A DNA stretch of 46,753 nt from CAYTYZ01 sp964448465 (GTDB lineage: Bacteria; Patescibacteriota; Microgenomatia; UBA12405), in assembly GCA_964448465.1 (NCBI GenBank), contig CAYUVY010000004.1:1-46753 (forward strand). Direction: 5' to 3'. The notes under the pieces are model-generated. The model was given only the letters and a program-made list of their open reading frames with translations. It was not told the DNA's origin and ran no database searches. Made by a program: the position numbers and the translations under genes. The first letter of the stretch is position 1. Each line of letters starts with the position of its first letter. Below, piece after piece: positions 17,403-25,889 of the stretch.

Positions 17403-18593
17403 GTGCACCTAAACCTTAAAACAGTTTTTCTTTTAGCTCTTTTGATTCGACTTTGGCTTCTACCGTTTTTCTACCATCCCGACCTAAAAAGCCAACACTA
17501 CCATCTTCAGTTTTTTTCCCAAGGCATAATTAATATTTTTTCGTTTTTATCTAAAAATAAACAAAACATGTCCTATTCGGACACCTTTAATTATTTACCC
17601 GCCACCTACTTTGCTGGAGGACTGTTCCACCAAACAATCACCCCTTTCTTGGGGAAAGATTTTTCTATCTGGCTAAACGATTGGGGTCCAGACAAGTTTA
17701 GCTATGCCAACCTACCCCTTTATATTTTTTACTTGAAATTTCCTTATCTTTTGCTTGATCTCGCCCTTGGTTGGCTTATCTACCGTTTTTACCAATCCCC
17801 CAAAGTACTTCTCTTTTGGCATTTCAATCCTTTCTCTCTCTACCTAATTTATTTTCAGGGCAACTTCGACATACTGCCAGCCTTTCTTACTTTTTTAGCT
17901 TTTTATTTAGCTAAAAACAATCGACCAATCTTGGGTTACTTGATCTTAGGCTTAGCCATCTCTCTCAAGATTTATCCAATACTTTTTCTACCTTATCTTG
18001 TCTTACAAAACAAACCTCAAAAACTTACCGACATTCTCTCTGTTTTTTTCTCCAGCTTAATTCCTCTTTTTACCATCTTACCTTTTCTTTCTGACCCCAG
18101 CTTCTTGCCGTCTTTCTCGGGTTCTGGTCTAACCCAGCAGATACTCCAAACCAAACTGTTTTCCATTCCAATTTTTCCTGTTGTTTATCTCCTTAATCTT
18201 TTTATCTATTTTCACAAAAAAAATATTTCTTCCTTATCTGCTTCACTTTTTGTTGTCAACCTAGCTTTTTTTGCTACTGTCGCTTTTCACCCACAGTGGC
18301 TTCTTTGGTTTTTACCTTTTTACCTACCATTATTTTTAAAACCAGGGAACTTCAAGTTTCTTGTTTGGTTCTCGGCCTTGCTTTGTTTGGCCTATGTTTT
18401 TCTGATTAATGACAACTTTCTTAACCTTGGTCATTTAATTGTTCTTAATCCACTTTTTTCCGAACAAACCAACCTCAATCAAATATTGACTTTGCGCTTT
18501 TCCTTAAACCCCAAATTATTTCAAAACATTCTTCAGTTAGTTCTCGGTTTGTTTGCTTTTACCAGTCTTTTTTCCTATGTCCGTAAAAAATAA
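17403..18593 (+). CDS. GT-C type membrane glycosyltransferase (mannosyltransferase/GT87-like)
   Basis: 396 aa from GTG 17403, with about ten hydrophobic helices. An early extracytoplasmic loop holds KFSYANLPLYIFYLKFPYLL, and a later motif reads HFNPFSLYLIYFQGNFDILPA, followed by GLAISLKIYPILFLPYL. This is the pattern of polyprenyl-phosphate-sugar-dependent GT-C enzymes of the PIG-M/GT87 type. The ATG at 17349 would overlap the divergent prgI-like coding region; GTG 17403 is preceded by TACAAT at the leaderless spacing. The next gene overlaps its end by 17 bases. Sugar and acceptor unknown. Confidence 0.72.
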   Translation: MHLNLKTVFLLALLIRLWLLPFFYHPDLKSQHYHLQFFSQGIINIFSFLSKNKQNMSYSDTFNYLPATYFAGGLFHQTITPFLGKDFSIWLNDWGPDKFSYANLPLYIFYLKFPYLLLDLALGWLIYRFYQSPKVLLFWHFNPFSLYLIYFQGNFDILPAFLTFLAFYLAKNNRPILGYLILGLAISLKIYPILFLPYLVLQNKPQKLTDILSVFFSSLIPLFTILPFLSDPSFLPSFSGSGLTQQILQTKLFSIPIFPVVYLLNLFIYFHKKNISSLSASLFVVNLAFFATVAFHPQWLLWFLPFYLPLFLKPGNFKFLVWFSALLCLAYVFLINDNFLNLGHLIVLNPLFSEQTNLNQILTLRFSLNPKLFQNILQLVLGLFAFTSLFSYVRKK

Positions 18594-19173
18594 ACTCTTT
18601 CTAGTTTTTCTACAACCATTTCTTCTCCTCTCTTTTTACCTGCTTCTGCCACCACTGGTAATTCACAAATTTCCTGGCCCATCCTTTACTAGCAACAAAA
18701 CCGTATTACCACTAATTGCCAGTAAAAACTATCAATCAGAAATAATTTTTTCATCTGGTTCCTTAAAATCTGCCACGATAATTGTCAAAAACCCGGGAAA
18801 CTTTAATTATTCCAACGTTACCTTTGGTCTCAAAGACTACCAGGGAAAAATCATCGAACAGCTTCAGACCAATGGTCACGCTCTTGGCGATCCCTATAAA
18901 TTAACCCTAGTCTTTTCTAAACCCATACTATCCTCTATTCGACCATATAAACTATTTATTACCACCGACAACACCAACGCCGAGACCTTTTACGTCTATG
19001 CTGCCTCTGAATCAGAACTAAATTTTGAAACCCAAATTATTTACCCTAGCTTCCGCAACCGTTTTTCTCAAAATCTTGCCTTACAGTACTCCAAACTTCA
19101 ACAACTTGATCTTAAACTTCTTTTCCCCTGGCTCTTCCTAATTCTGCTCTGTAACTTCCTCCTGCTAAAATAA
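18577..19173 (+). CDS. Membrane-anchored protein of unknown function
   Basis: 198 aa from ATG 18577. It has an N-terminal hydrophobic segment (LFLVFLQPFLLLSFYLLLPP), an extracytoplasmic middle with strand-like stretches (SATIIVKNPGNFNYSNVTFG) and a C-terminal helix (LLFPWLFLILLCNFLLL). The fold could be immunoglobulin-like. It overlaps the preceding GT-C gene, suggesting it works with that transferase. Confidence 0.65.
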   Translation: MSVKNKLFLVFLQPFLLLSFYLLLPPLVIHKFPGPSFTSNKTVLPLIASKNYQSEIIFSSGSLKSATIIVKNPGNFNYSNVTFGLKDYQGKIIEQLQTNGHALGDPYKLTLVFSKPILSSIRPYKLFITTDNTNAETFYVYAASESELNFETQIIYPSFRNRFSQNLALQYSKLQQLDLKLLFPWLFLILLCNFLLLK

Positions 19174-19218
19174 CCCATGTCCACTTTGTTGATCCTAGAC
19201 GGTCACGCCCTCGTCCAC

Positions 19219-19318
19219 NNNNNNNNNNNNNNNNNNNNNNNNNNNNNNNNNNNNNNNNNNNNNNNNNNNNNNNNNNNNNNNNNNNNNNNNNNNNNNNNNN
19301 NNNNNNNNNNNNNNNNNN
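19219..19318. other. Assembly gap (100 N) flanked by an exact 55-bp duplication
   Basis: Bases 19164-19218 and 19319-19373 are identical, both covering the end of the membrane gene and the first codons of the exonuclease gene. There is one true copy; the exonuclease is counted once, from 19332. Confidence 0.97.
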
Positions 19319-19331
19319 GCTAAAATAACCC

Positions 19332-20282
19332 ATGTCCACTTTGTTGATCCTAGACGGTCACGCCCTCGTCCACCGTGCTTATCACGCCATTCCGCCTCTT
19401 TCCCAAAATAATATTCAAGTCAACGCCATTTACGGTTTTTTCTCTACTTTAATTTCACTCGTTGAAACCTACCACCCCAAATATCTAGCCATCTGCATGG
19501 ACCCACCAGGCCCAGTTTTCAGAAATCAGGAGTTTGTTGGCTACCGCTCTCAGCGCAAACCGGCCGATCCCCAACTCAAAAACCAATTTCCCGTCCTTCA
19601 ACAAGCTTTAACCGACGCCCACCTTCCTTATTTTTCCGTCGGAGGCTATGAAGCCGACGATGCCATTGGTACCCTGGCCATGCGAGCTTTTAAAAAACGA
19701 CGAAAGGTTTCTAAAGACCAAATCATCACCAAAGTCTTAATTGCCTCTGGCGATCGCGACATGACCCAGTTAGTCAACGGCCAAGTACACCTTCTCATGC
19801 CCCAGCGCGGAATTTCTACCTTCAAAGAAATCGACGAACACGGTGTGGTCGACATTTTTTCTGTTCGCCCCGACCAAGTTACCGATTTAAAGGCCTTAAC
19901 CGGGGATAGTAGCGATAATTATCCCGGCGTTCCTGGTATCGGTCCAGTTGCTGCTCTGGAATTACTTGGTAAATATCAAAGTCTAGATAACATTTATGCC
20001 AACTTACCAGAGGTCAAGGAGTCTGTCCGCCAAAAACTGGAGTCTAATAAAGAAAACGCCTATCTTTCCAAAAAACTTGCCACCATAGTTACCGATGTTC
20101 CTCTTGATTTTAAACTTAAGCCACTTAAACTTACGCCTCAAGTAAGCAAACACTTGGTGCCAGTTCTGCAATCTTTTAATTTCAAATCTCTGGTCACCAG
20201 ATTACAGAGTAGGGGCGCGGTACCCGCGCCCACTGTAGTTAACAAGTCCACAGACCCCGATCTTCAGCCCAGTCTTTTCTAA
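19332..20282 (+). CDS. Stand-alone 5'-3' exonuclease (PolA N-terminal-domain type)
   Basis: 316 aa. The start LLILDGHALVHRAYHAIPPL, then VGGYEADDAIGTLA, ASGDRDMTQLV and DLKALTGDSSDNYPGVPGIG (acidic metal ligands and helix-hairpin-helix) define the PolA 5'-3' exonuclease / flap-endonuclease family. The polymerase domain is absent, so it resembles bacterial ExoIX or FEN proteins that remove RNA primers and flaps. The C-terminus carries a GC-rich palindromic insert (20213-20231, residues RGAVPAP). The start region is duplicated across the assembly gap. Confidence 0.93.
   Translation: MSTLLILDGHALVHRAYHAIPPLSQNNIQVNAIYGFFSTLISLVETYHPKYLAICMDPPGPVFRNQEFVGYRSQRKPADPQLKNQFPVLQQALTDAHLPYFSVGGYEADDAIGTLAMRAFKKRRKVSKDQIITKVLIASGDRDMTQLVNGQVHLLMPQRGISTFKEIDEHGVVDIFSVRPDQVTDLKALTGDSSDNYPGVPGIGPVAALELLGKYQSLDNIYANLPEVKESVRQKLESNKENAYLSKKLATIVTDVPLDFKLKPLKLTPQVSKHLVPVLQSFNFKSLVTRLQSRGAVPAPTVVNKSTDPDLQPSLF
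20213..20231. repeat. GC-rich palindrome inside the exonuclease gene
   Basis: GGGCGCGG-TAC-CCGCGCCC, perfect 8-bp arms around a 3-base loop, in frame near the C-terminus and far more GC-rich than its surroundings. It is comparable to the palindromes in the DUF4012 gene and at 20897 and 30160. Confidence 0.75.
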
Positions 20283-20288
20283 AACAGC

Positions 20289-20294
20289 TATAAT
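20289..20294 (+). promoter_or_regulatory. Leaderless promoter of the GT4 gene
   Basis: A perfect TATAAT ends five bases before ATG 20300, with no Shine-Dalgarno site. Confidence 0.65.
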
Positions 20295-20299
20295 ACCTC

Positions 20300-21433
20300 A
20301 TGCGCATAGCCCTGGTTCACGACTATCTTAAAGAATACGGTGGTGCCGAGTCTGTTTTTGAGATCCTAAGCGATATTTTTCCCGAGGCAGATCTTTACAC
20401 TAGTCTTTATCATCCGCAATCTCTTGGCCCCCACCGCACGCGTCTAGAAAAAAAATGGAACCACCGTATGCACACCAGTTTTTTTCAACACATCCCTTTT
20501 GCTCATAAAATAATTTCACCCCTTCGACTTTTGTCTCCCTTGGCTTTTTCTTCTTTTAATTTTCAAAAGTATGATTTAATTATCACTTCTGCCACCGGCG
20601 CCTATTTCCCTAATGCTTTAAACAAGAGGGGAGCCAAGCTAATTTGTTATTGCCACACTCCTCCTCGCTATCTTTATGGTTATCCCACTGCACGCCATAT
20701 TACCAATCCTATTTTGCTCGTAATTGTCGATGTACTAAACCACTTTTTACGTCTTCTAGATTTCAAATATTCTCAAAACGTCGACCAATATATCGCCAAT
20801 AGCCAAGAGGTTCAAAAACGCATTCAAAAATTTTACCGCCGTGATTCTGTTCTCATCTACCCCCCAATATATCTTCCAACTTTTAAAATTAAAAATCCTG
20901 CCTCGCCGGCAGGCGGGTTAAAATTTGATAATTACTATCTCGCTGGTGGTCGCCTGGCCCACGCCAAGCGTTTTGATCTAGCCATTCAGGCTGCAATCCA
21001 ACTCAAGCTTAACCTTAAAATCTTTGGTCGTGATTTTGGTGGTAATTTAGAAAATCTAAAACAATTAGCCCAAGGCCATCCCAACATCCAGTTTTTGGGC
21101 GAAGTTACCCAAGAAGAGCGCTACCAGCTTCTAGCGGGTGCTACCGCTCTACTTAATCCTGGTCGCGATGAAGATTTTGGTATGCTCAATGTCGAGGCTA
21201 TGTCTTTTGGCTGCCCAGTTATCGCCCACAATTCCGGTGGACCCAGAGAAAGCATAATCTCTGGCCAAACTGGCCTACTTTTCGACGATCATTCTGTTAG
21301 GGGTCTGGTTAAGGCCGTTAAAGACTTCCAAAAATTAAAAACAAGTCGGCAACTTTGCCAAAAACACGCCCAACAATTTGGCCAAGATGTTTTTATTCAA
21401 AAAATTCTCAAGCTAGTCCAATCCTTTCCCTAG
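20300..21433 (+). CDS. GT4 family glycosyltransferase
   Basis: 377 aa. The N-terminal Rossmann domain starts MRIALVHDYLKEYGGAESVF, the GT4 donor-loop glycine motif. The C-terminal domain has YLAGGRLAHAKRFDLAIQA, PNIQFLGEV and the donor-site motif NPGRDEDFGMLNVEAMSFGCPVIA with the conserved Glu residues. Such enzymes transfer a nucleotide-sugar residue to a lipid or glycan at the cytoplasmic membrane face. Between the two domains is a GC-rich palindromic insert (20897-20917, NPASPAGG). The sugar cannot be predicted. Confidence 0.9.
   Translation: MRIALVHDYLKEYGGAESVFEILSDIFPEADLYTSLYHPQSLGPHRTRLEKKWNHRMHTSFFQHIPFAHKIISPLRLLSPLAFSSFNFQKYDLIITSATGAYFPNALNKRGAKLICYCHTPPRYLYGYPTARHITNPILLVIVDVLNHFLRLLDFKYSQNVDQYIANSQEVQKRIQKFYRRDSVLIYPPIYLPTFKIKNPASPAGGLKFDNYYLAGGRLAHAKRFDLAIQAAIQLKLNLKIFGRDFGGNLENLKQLAQGHPNIQFLGEVTQEERYQLLAGATALLNPGRDEDFGMLNVEAMSFGCPVIAHNSGGPRESIISGQTGLLFDDHSVRGLVKAVKDFQKLKTSRQLCQKHAQQFGQDVFIQKILKLVQSFP
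20897..20917. repeat. GC-rich palindromic insert in the GT4 gene
   Basis: CCTGCC-TCGCC-GGCAGG followed by CGGG, in frame between the two GT4 domains and flanked by AT-rich sequence (AAATTAAAAAT before, TTAAAATTTG after). Confidence 0.7.
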
Positions 21434-22834
21434 TTATCTTTTTGCCCCAGGATAATTTATATATATCCACGAATATATTTCTTTTTTGCTAATACTTTCC
21501 GCCCCTACTTGGTTTTTCTCCCACGGTCCCACGTCGTATCCATTTTTTCCAATTGCCGTGACCACGCCCGTTCCAGACTCATCTAATCTTCCTTCCCGAT
21601 CATATAAATACATCAATGGCAAAGTTAACATATTGGAATTTCCAATTTTATAAAATTTTATCTTACCTTGCACATTTTTATCTATCGCCTCTTTAACTGC
21701 ATAAATGATTTTTACCTGCGATTGTTGTCCCACAGCCCGAATATTTTCTTTGCCCCACAAACCAAGCAAAACCAAGAGTACTAGTGTCAAGTATTTACCC
21801 CGAGGTAATAAACTATAAAATCTATATATTACCCAAGAGCAAATAAACAACAACATTGGATAAATCCAAAAGAAATATTCCCTAGATCGTGTACCCCCAT
21901 AGTATCTAAGCATAACAACTTGTCCCAAAAAGACTACTCCCATAAACCACACACTTGGCACTATTTTTTCTCTCTTTCTCCAAACTACTCCCAACATCAC
22001 CACCAATGTAACCACCAAAACGTATCCAATACCCGTTTGTCCTACTAATACCTCTCCAAACTTCTGCGGCCAAAAATCTCGCACTTCCCACAACCAACGA
22101 ATAGGCACATAAAATTTTTTCACCCCCACCGTATAGTATTCCACCACACTTTTTATCCAAATACCCTTATTCAAAATATCAAAAATAATATTTATCGCAA
22201 AAGTTGAAACCAATCCGAGACCCGCCAATATCCACACTTTCCAAAATTTTCTTTTCGCCCAAACCCCTGCTAGTAAAATTAAGGGCAACAACCCCAAGCT
22301 CTGAAAGTGCATGTTTAAGGCCAGTCCCACCGAGACACCCAAGCATAATGCCCATTTCCAACTAAACTTACTTACCAATTTTATTGCACAAATATAAGCC
22401 ACTGTCGCCGGTAGCAACACCGCCGCTGTATTTAGCATGTCTGGTGCGTTATATATCAAAGACCAGCTCCAGGCAAAAGCCATGGCCAAAAATAAACCAA
22501 AGGTCTTGTTTATTGCCGCCTTGCCCATCCAATAAGCCATCAATATGGTAAGACTGGAGATAATCGTAAATATTATCCATGGGCCTGCCACTACCGTAGA
22601 TATTTTTTCCACCAACATAATTAAGACAAAATACATGGCTCCAAAGTTAAACGGTCCCGCCGAAGAAGGGGAGCCTAGCAGGGGTAATTGTTTTGTTTCC
22701 CACGCATATCTGGCAATTAGCAAGTCTCTTGCTTGATCTTGATTTAATACCCACCTATTACCAAAGTCCCAAAATCTCCAGATTATTCCGCTAATTAAAA
22801 TCAAGATTAAAACTATTCTTGTTCTTGCAGCCAT
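21434..22834 (-). CDS. GT39/ArnT-like GT-C glycosyltransferase
   Basis: 466 aa, about ten hydrophobic helices. The first loop carries NQDQARDLLIARYAW, matching the acidic catalytic region of GT39/ArnT-type enzymes, followed by LLGSPSSAGPFNFGAMYF. A C-terminal extracytoplasmic domain of ~110 residues ends the protein. It probably transfers a sugar from a polyprenyl-phosphate donor outside the membrane. The start overlaps the end of trxB by 22 bases, so it is likely read from the trxB transcript; its stop abuts the convergent GT4 gene. Confidence 0.78.
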   Translation of the reverse strand: MAARTRIVLILILISGIIWRFWDFGNRWVLNQDQARDLLIARYAWETKQLPLLGSPSSAGPFNFGAMYFVLIMLVEKISTVVAGPWIIFTIISSLTILMAYWMGKAAINKTFGLFLAMAFAWSWSLIYNAPDMLNTAAVLLPATVAYICAIKLVSKFSWKWALCLGVSVGLALNMHFQSLGLLPLILLAGVWAKRKFWKVWILAGLGLVSTFAINIIFDILNKGIWIKSVVEYYTVGVKKFYVPIRWLWEVRDFWPQKFGEVLVGQTGIGYVLVVTLVVMLGVVWRKREKIVPSVWFMGVVFLGQVVMLRYYGGTRSREYFFWIYPMLLFICSWVIYRFYSLLPRGKYLTLVLLVLLGLWGKENIRAVGQQSQVKIIYAVKEAIDKNVQGKIKFYKIGNSNMLTLPLMYLYDREGRLDESGTGVVTAIGKNGYDVGPWEKNQVGAESISKKEIYSWIYINYPGAKR

Positions 22835-23748
22835 TTTTGACTATCCAGAGCGGCCTTGCAGCCGTCTCCTGCGCTTGTAATTGCTTGTTTGTAGTGTGGA
22901 TCCGTACAATCTCCAGCAGCAAAAACTCCAGGCACACTCGTCATAAATGGAAAATCTTTATGCTTACCAATCACCACGTGTCCCGTTTCTTCCATTTCTA
23001 CTAAATCTTTTACAAAACCCGTTGCCGGCACCCCGCCAATGGCCACAAACAACCCATCTATTGCCAACTCTTTTTCTTCTTTTGTCTGATTATTAACTAC
23101 TTGTATACTAGTCAACTTGTCAACTCCTGACACTTTTAAAACCTCCGTGTTCCAAACCATTTCTACTTTGGAATTAGACAACAACCTTTCTTGTTCCTTA
23201 GCTTTCGCCCTCAGACCATCTCTTCGGTGAACCACATATACTTTTTTCGCAAATCTAGTTAAAAAAGTTGCTTCTTCCACTGCACTGTCTCCACCCCCCA
23301 CCACCGCCACTATTTTTTCTCGGAAAAAAGCCCCATCGCAAGTTGCACAAGCACTTACCCCCTTACCTATATACTCTTTTTCCCCAATATCCAGCCACCT
23401 GGCCGCCGCCCCCGTTGTAATAATTACTGTTTTGGTTTCAATTATTTCTCCATTGTCCAAATATACCACAAAACCACTTTCAGTTTTTTCTATTTTATTT
23501 ACTAATCCATTTTTAATTTCCACTCCCAAATTTGTCGCTTGTTTCTGCATACTCATCATGAGCGGTACTCCGTCCACTCCGTTTTCAAACCCTGGCCAAT
23601 TTTCTACTCGCGTGGTCGTAGTTAGTTGCCCCCCGGGTTGATTACCAGCAATAACCACAGTTTTCATGTTTGCCCGCACATTATAAATAGCCGCTGTTAG
23701 CCCTGCTGGACCCGAACCAACAATGACAGAATCATATTTTTCTTGCAT
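22813..23748 (-). CDS. trxB: Thioredoxin reductase
   Basis: 311 aa from ATG 23748. FAD site VIVGSGPAGLTAAIYNVRA, redox-active CATC in VSACATCDGAFF, NADPH site VVGGGDSAVEEATFL, and the C-terminal FAD motif VFAAGDCTDPHYKQ. It reduces thioredoxin with NADPH. A longer start at 23775 adds a non-family extension and would pass through the promoter; TATACT on the minus strand (23759-23754) ends five bases before ATG 23748. It shares an almost symmetric promoter with the divergent gene at 23768. Confidence 0.96.
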   Translation of the reverse strand: MQEKYDSVIVGSGPAGLTAAIYNVRANMKTVVIAGNQPGGQLTTTTRVENWPGFENGVDGVPLMMSMQKQATNLGVEIKNGLVNKIEKTESGFVVYLDNGEIIETKTVIITTGAAARWLDIGEKEYIGKGVSACATCDGAFFREKIVAVVGGGDSAVEEATFLTRFAKKVYVVHRRDGLRAKAKEQERLLSNSKVEMVWNTEVLKVSGVDKLTSIQVVNNQTKEEKELAIDGLFVAIGGVPATGFVKDLVEMEETGHVVIGKHKDFPFMTSVPGVFAAGDCTDPHYKQAITSAGDGCKAALDSQKWLQEQE

Positions 23749-23753
23749 AATAA

Positions 23754-23761
23754 AGTATAAC
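23754..23761. promoter_or_regulatory. Near-symmetric bidirectional -10 for trxB and the ABC-TMD-like gene
   Basis: The eight bases AGTATAAC read as TATAAC on the plus strand (23756-23761, six bases before ATG 23768) and TATACT on the minus strand (23759-23754, five bases before ATG 23748). Both transcripts would be leaderless and start from the same DNA. Confidence 0.6.
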
Positions 23762-23767
23762 CTGCCC

Positions 23768-24457
23768 ATGTCCAAAGAAACACGTCAAGCTATTAAACTA
23801 ATTCTCAACTTTATTTCTGGCAAACAGACCTTCTATTTNNNNNNNNNNNNNNNNNNNNNNNNNNNNNNNNNNNNNNNNNNNNNNNNNNNNNNNNNNNNNN
23901 NNNNNNNNNNNNNNNNNNNNNNNNNNNNNNNNNNNNNNGGTATCGACGGGATAGTCTCTCTGTTTTATCTACCTATATTAGTTTTACTCACCGATTTTCG
24001 CGTCTTTATCATCCAGGGTGCCTTTATTCTGGTCTACTACTTTACCGATATTTATACCACCGACCACTACAAGCGCCGTCGTGATGAATTAGATAAAAGC
24101 ATCGAAGATTATTATGCCAAGCTTCAAGACTCCAATACTGTCGACACCGAAAACACCCACTTAATTTTAAATTACGCCAGTCTCTCTCATTGGAATATTA
24201 TTGAGTGGCTGACCCTGGACAATATCGCCACCGTTTTTTATGGCTTGAGCTTGGTCTATTTGGTTGCTTCCTATCTAAATGGCGAAAAAGAAGTCTCCCA
24301 AATCATTCTTCTTGCCAGCTACTTTACTTCCACTCGTGTCTTTATGGAGGCTATCACTAGCGTTAAAGACAAGCTTACCGACACCAAAGTAGCCCTCCGA
24401 AGACTTTTGCGCAGCAAGCACTATCTCTCTCTAGATTTTGAAGATCTAGTTCAATAG
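23768..24457 (+). CDS. ABC-exporter transmembrane-domain-like protein without ATPase domain (contains a real gap)
   Basis: About 230 codons including 100 N. The N-terminus (SKETRQAIKLILNFISGKQT) is followed by the gap, then hydrophobic helices and a soluble loop YKRRRDELDKSIEDYYAKL. The last helices and SYFTSTRVFMEAITSVKDKLTDTKVALRRL resemble the end of an ABC exporter transmembrane domain, but the gene stops before any nucleotide-binding domain. The assignment is by pattern only. Unlike the other gaps, this one has no duplicated flanks, so sequence is truly missing. Confidence 0.55.
   Translation: MSKETRQAIKLILNFISGKQTFYXXXXXXXXXXXXXXXXXXXXXXXXXXXXXXXXXXGIDGIVSLFYLPILVLLTDFRVFIIQGAFILVYYFTDIYTTDHYKRRRDELDKSIEDYYAKLQDSNTVDTENTHLILNYASLSHWNIIEWLTLDNIATVFYGLSLVYLVASYLNGEKEVSQIILLASYFTSTRVFMEAITSVKDKLTDTKVALRRLLRSKHYLSLDFEDLVQ
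23839..23938. other. Assembly gap (100 N) without duplicated flanks
   Basis: The bases before (ACCTTCTATTT) and after (GGTATCGACGG) do not overlap. The gap length is unknown, so the length of the surrounding protein is also unknown. Confidence 0.9.
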
Positions 24458-24494
24458 TGTAATAAATTTACCCCAATTTCGTAATAATATATGT

Positions 24495-24920
24495 ATGAAA
24501 ACCAATCTCTACCTCACCATCGCTCTGACTTCCCTTCTTTTGCTTCCTACGCCTATTTTTGCCCAAGACATGGAAAAATCCACCTCTACTCCAGGCAAAG
24601 GGGTTAAATTTATCCAGCAAGGTCTCAGTCGCAATTTCGAGCGTCGTTATAAATTTCTTGAATCCACCGAAGAAGAAATTCAAAAAAAACTAGAAACCAA
24701 ACAAAAAAAGGGGATCGATGTCCTGCCAGTTAAAGCTGAGCTAGATAATTTAAAGCCTCAAAAAGAAGCCTTTCAAACTAATCTGGAAACTTTCAATCAA
24801 GCTTCCACCTCTAGTCAACTAAGTAGGCTTCGACAAACAGCTTCTAAAATTCAAACCGATCTTACTCAAATTCGCAAAACTCAACTAAGGGCCCTCAAAA
24901 CCCTTATGCATCTAAAATAG
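24495..24920 (+). CDS. Secreted coiled-coil protein, unknown function
   Basis: 141 aa. It has a clear signal peptide (MKTNLYLTIALTSLLLLPTP, cleavage likely after IFAQ or FA). The mature part is Lys/Glu/Gln-rich with heptad-like repeats (EEEIQKKLETKQKKG, SRLRQTASKIQTDLTQIRK), so an extended coiled coil outside the membrane is expected. No family recognised. The convergent gene overlaps its last nine bases. Confidence 0.7.
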   Translation: MKTNLYLTIALTSLLLLPTPIFAQDMEKSTSTPGKGVKFIQQGLSRNFERRYKFLESTEEEIQKKLETKQKKGIDVLPVKAELDNLKPQKEAFQTNLETFNQASTSSQLSRLRQTASKIQTDLTQIRKTQLRALKTLMHLK

Positions 24921-25316
24921 CTTAAGGATTATTCCAAGCAAATACTCTTCTTCCAGTAGCCAGCCAATGAGTAACAATAAGGCTATCACCAAGACCACTT
25001 TAATGATTCTTTTTTTTCTGGTTTCTCTATAGTGCTCTCCTAGCTTTCCATAAAGCCACAACGAGCCTGCCAGGGCTACGCCTGCCAAGGCAAACCACGC
25101 CACCGGCAATTCCTCCCAAAATAATTCTCTACTTTCCCACCAGCCTTGTACTACCCCCCAGCCATGTATTCCCACCAAAACCGAACTTCCCAAAACCAGA
25201 CACAACACAAACAAACCCACCCAAGCCATGTTTTCTAGTAAAAACCAATACTTTGCCTTCATTTTAACTTCCTTATTCTCAATTTTTTCCATCACCTTGC
25301 TCTTAATTTTTCCCAT
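24912..25316 (-). CDS. Small membrane protein coupled to the sigma factor (possible anti-sigma/regulator)
   Basis: 134 aa from ATG 25316, which overlaps the sigma factor gene by 14 bases; an in-frame ATG at 25370 would overlap more. A basic N-terminal ~35 residues (MGKIKSKVMEKIENKEVKMK) precedes three hydrophobic segments. Position and topology suggest a membrane regulator of the sigma factor, but no zinc-binding anti-sigma motif (HxxxCxxC) is visible, so this role is inference. Confidence 0.6.
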   Translation of the reverse strand: MGKIKSKVMEKIENKEVKMKAKYWFLLENMAWVGLFVLCLVLGSSVLVGIHGWGVVQGWWESRELFWEELPVAWFALAGVALAGSLWLYGKLGEHYRETRKKRIIKVVLVIALLLLIGWLLEEEYLLGIILKLF

Positions 25317-25875
25317 TTTTCTCCTCCAATAAAACTTTAAATTTTTTCTTAGCTCTTTGCAAGTACACACCCACCGTTCCAGCAGGAAGTTTTAAAATAT
25401 CCGAAATCTCCTCGTAACTCTTTTCTTCCCAATAATACAACACCAGTATCTCCCGATCTTTTTCATCCAATTTTTTCATTTTTCTCTTTAAGTCTTCTGC
25501 CTCCATGTTTTTAATGGCCATGTCTTCCAGCAACATCTTCCCCGACCATAGGCCATTTTCTTCCTCTTCTAGTACTTGTGTTTTTTTGTGACTCTTTAAA
25601 AAATCCACTGCCTGATTGTGTGCAATCCTGTATAACCAACTTGAAAATTTCAGCCTTACATCAAAGGATTGTAAGTTTACATATGCCTTTAAAAACACCT
25701 CCTGACAGATATCTTCCACACTCATCCAGTCCCAGTTGGTAACTCTTTTTATATAAGCTCGAATTGGTGTTTCGTAGCGATCGACTAACTTTCCAAACGA
25801 TTCTTTGTTTCCATTTAAAGTTTTTTTTACTAGTTCCACATCACTTTGCATAATCGTTTTTGCCCCCTCAGCCAT
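25303..25875 (-). CDS. ECF-type RNA polymerase sigma factor
   Basis: 190 aa. Region 2: FGKLVDRYETPIRAYIKRV, then DICQEVFLKAYVNLQSF and FSSWLYRIAHNQAVDFLKS. Region 4: LDEKDREILVLYYWEEKSYEEISDILKLPAGTVGVYLQRA with its helix-turn-helix. It directs RNA polymerase to a specific promoter set. The start at 25875 is supported by TATAAT on the minus strand (25887-25882), six bases before the ATG (leaderless). It is followed by an overlapping membrane gene. Confidence 0.93.
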   Translation of the reverse strand: MAEGAKTIMQSDVELVKKTLNGNKESFGKLVDRYETPIRAYIKRVTNWDWMSVEDICQEVFLKAYVNLQSFDVRLKFSSWLYRIAHNQAVDFLKSHKKTQVLEEEENGLWSGKMLLEDMAIKNMEAEDLKRKMKKLDEKDREILVLYYWEEKSYEEISDILKLPAGTVGVYLQRAKKKFKVLLEEKNGKN

Positions 25876-25877
25876 AG

Positions 25878-25887
25878 TATCATTATA
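25878..25887. promoter_or_regulatory. Overlapping bidirectional -10 elements
   Basis: Minus strand: TATAAT (25887-25882), six bases before ATG 25875. Plus strand: TATCAT (25878-25883), six bases before GTG 25890. The elements overlap by two bases, and both transcripts would be leaderless. Confidence 0.6.
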
Positions 25888-25889
25888 GC

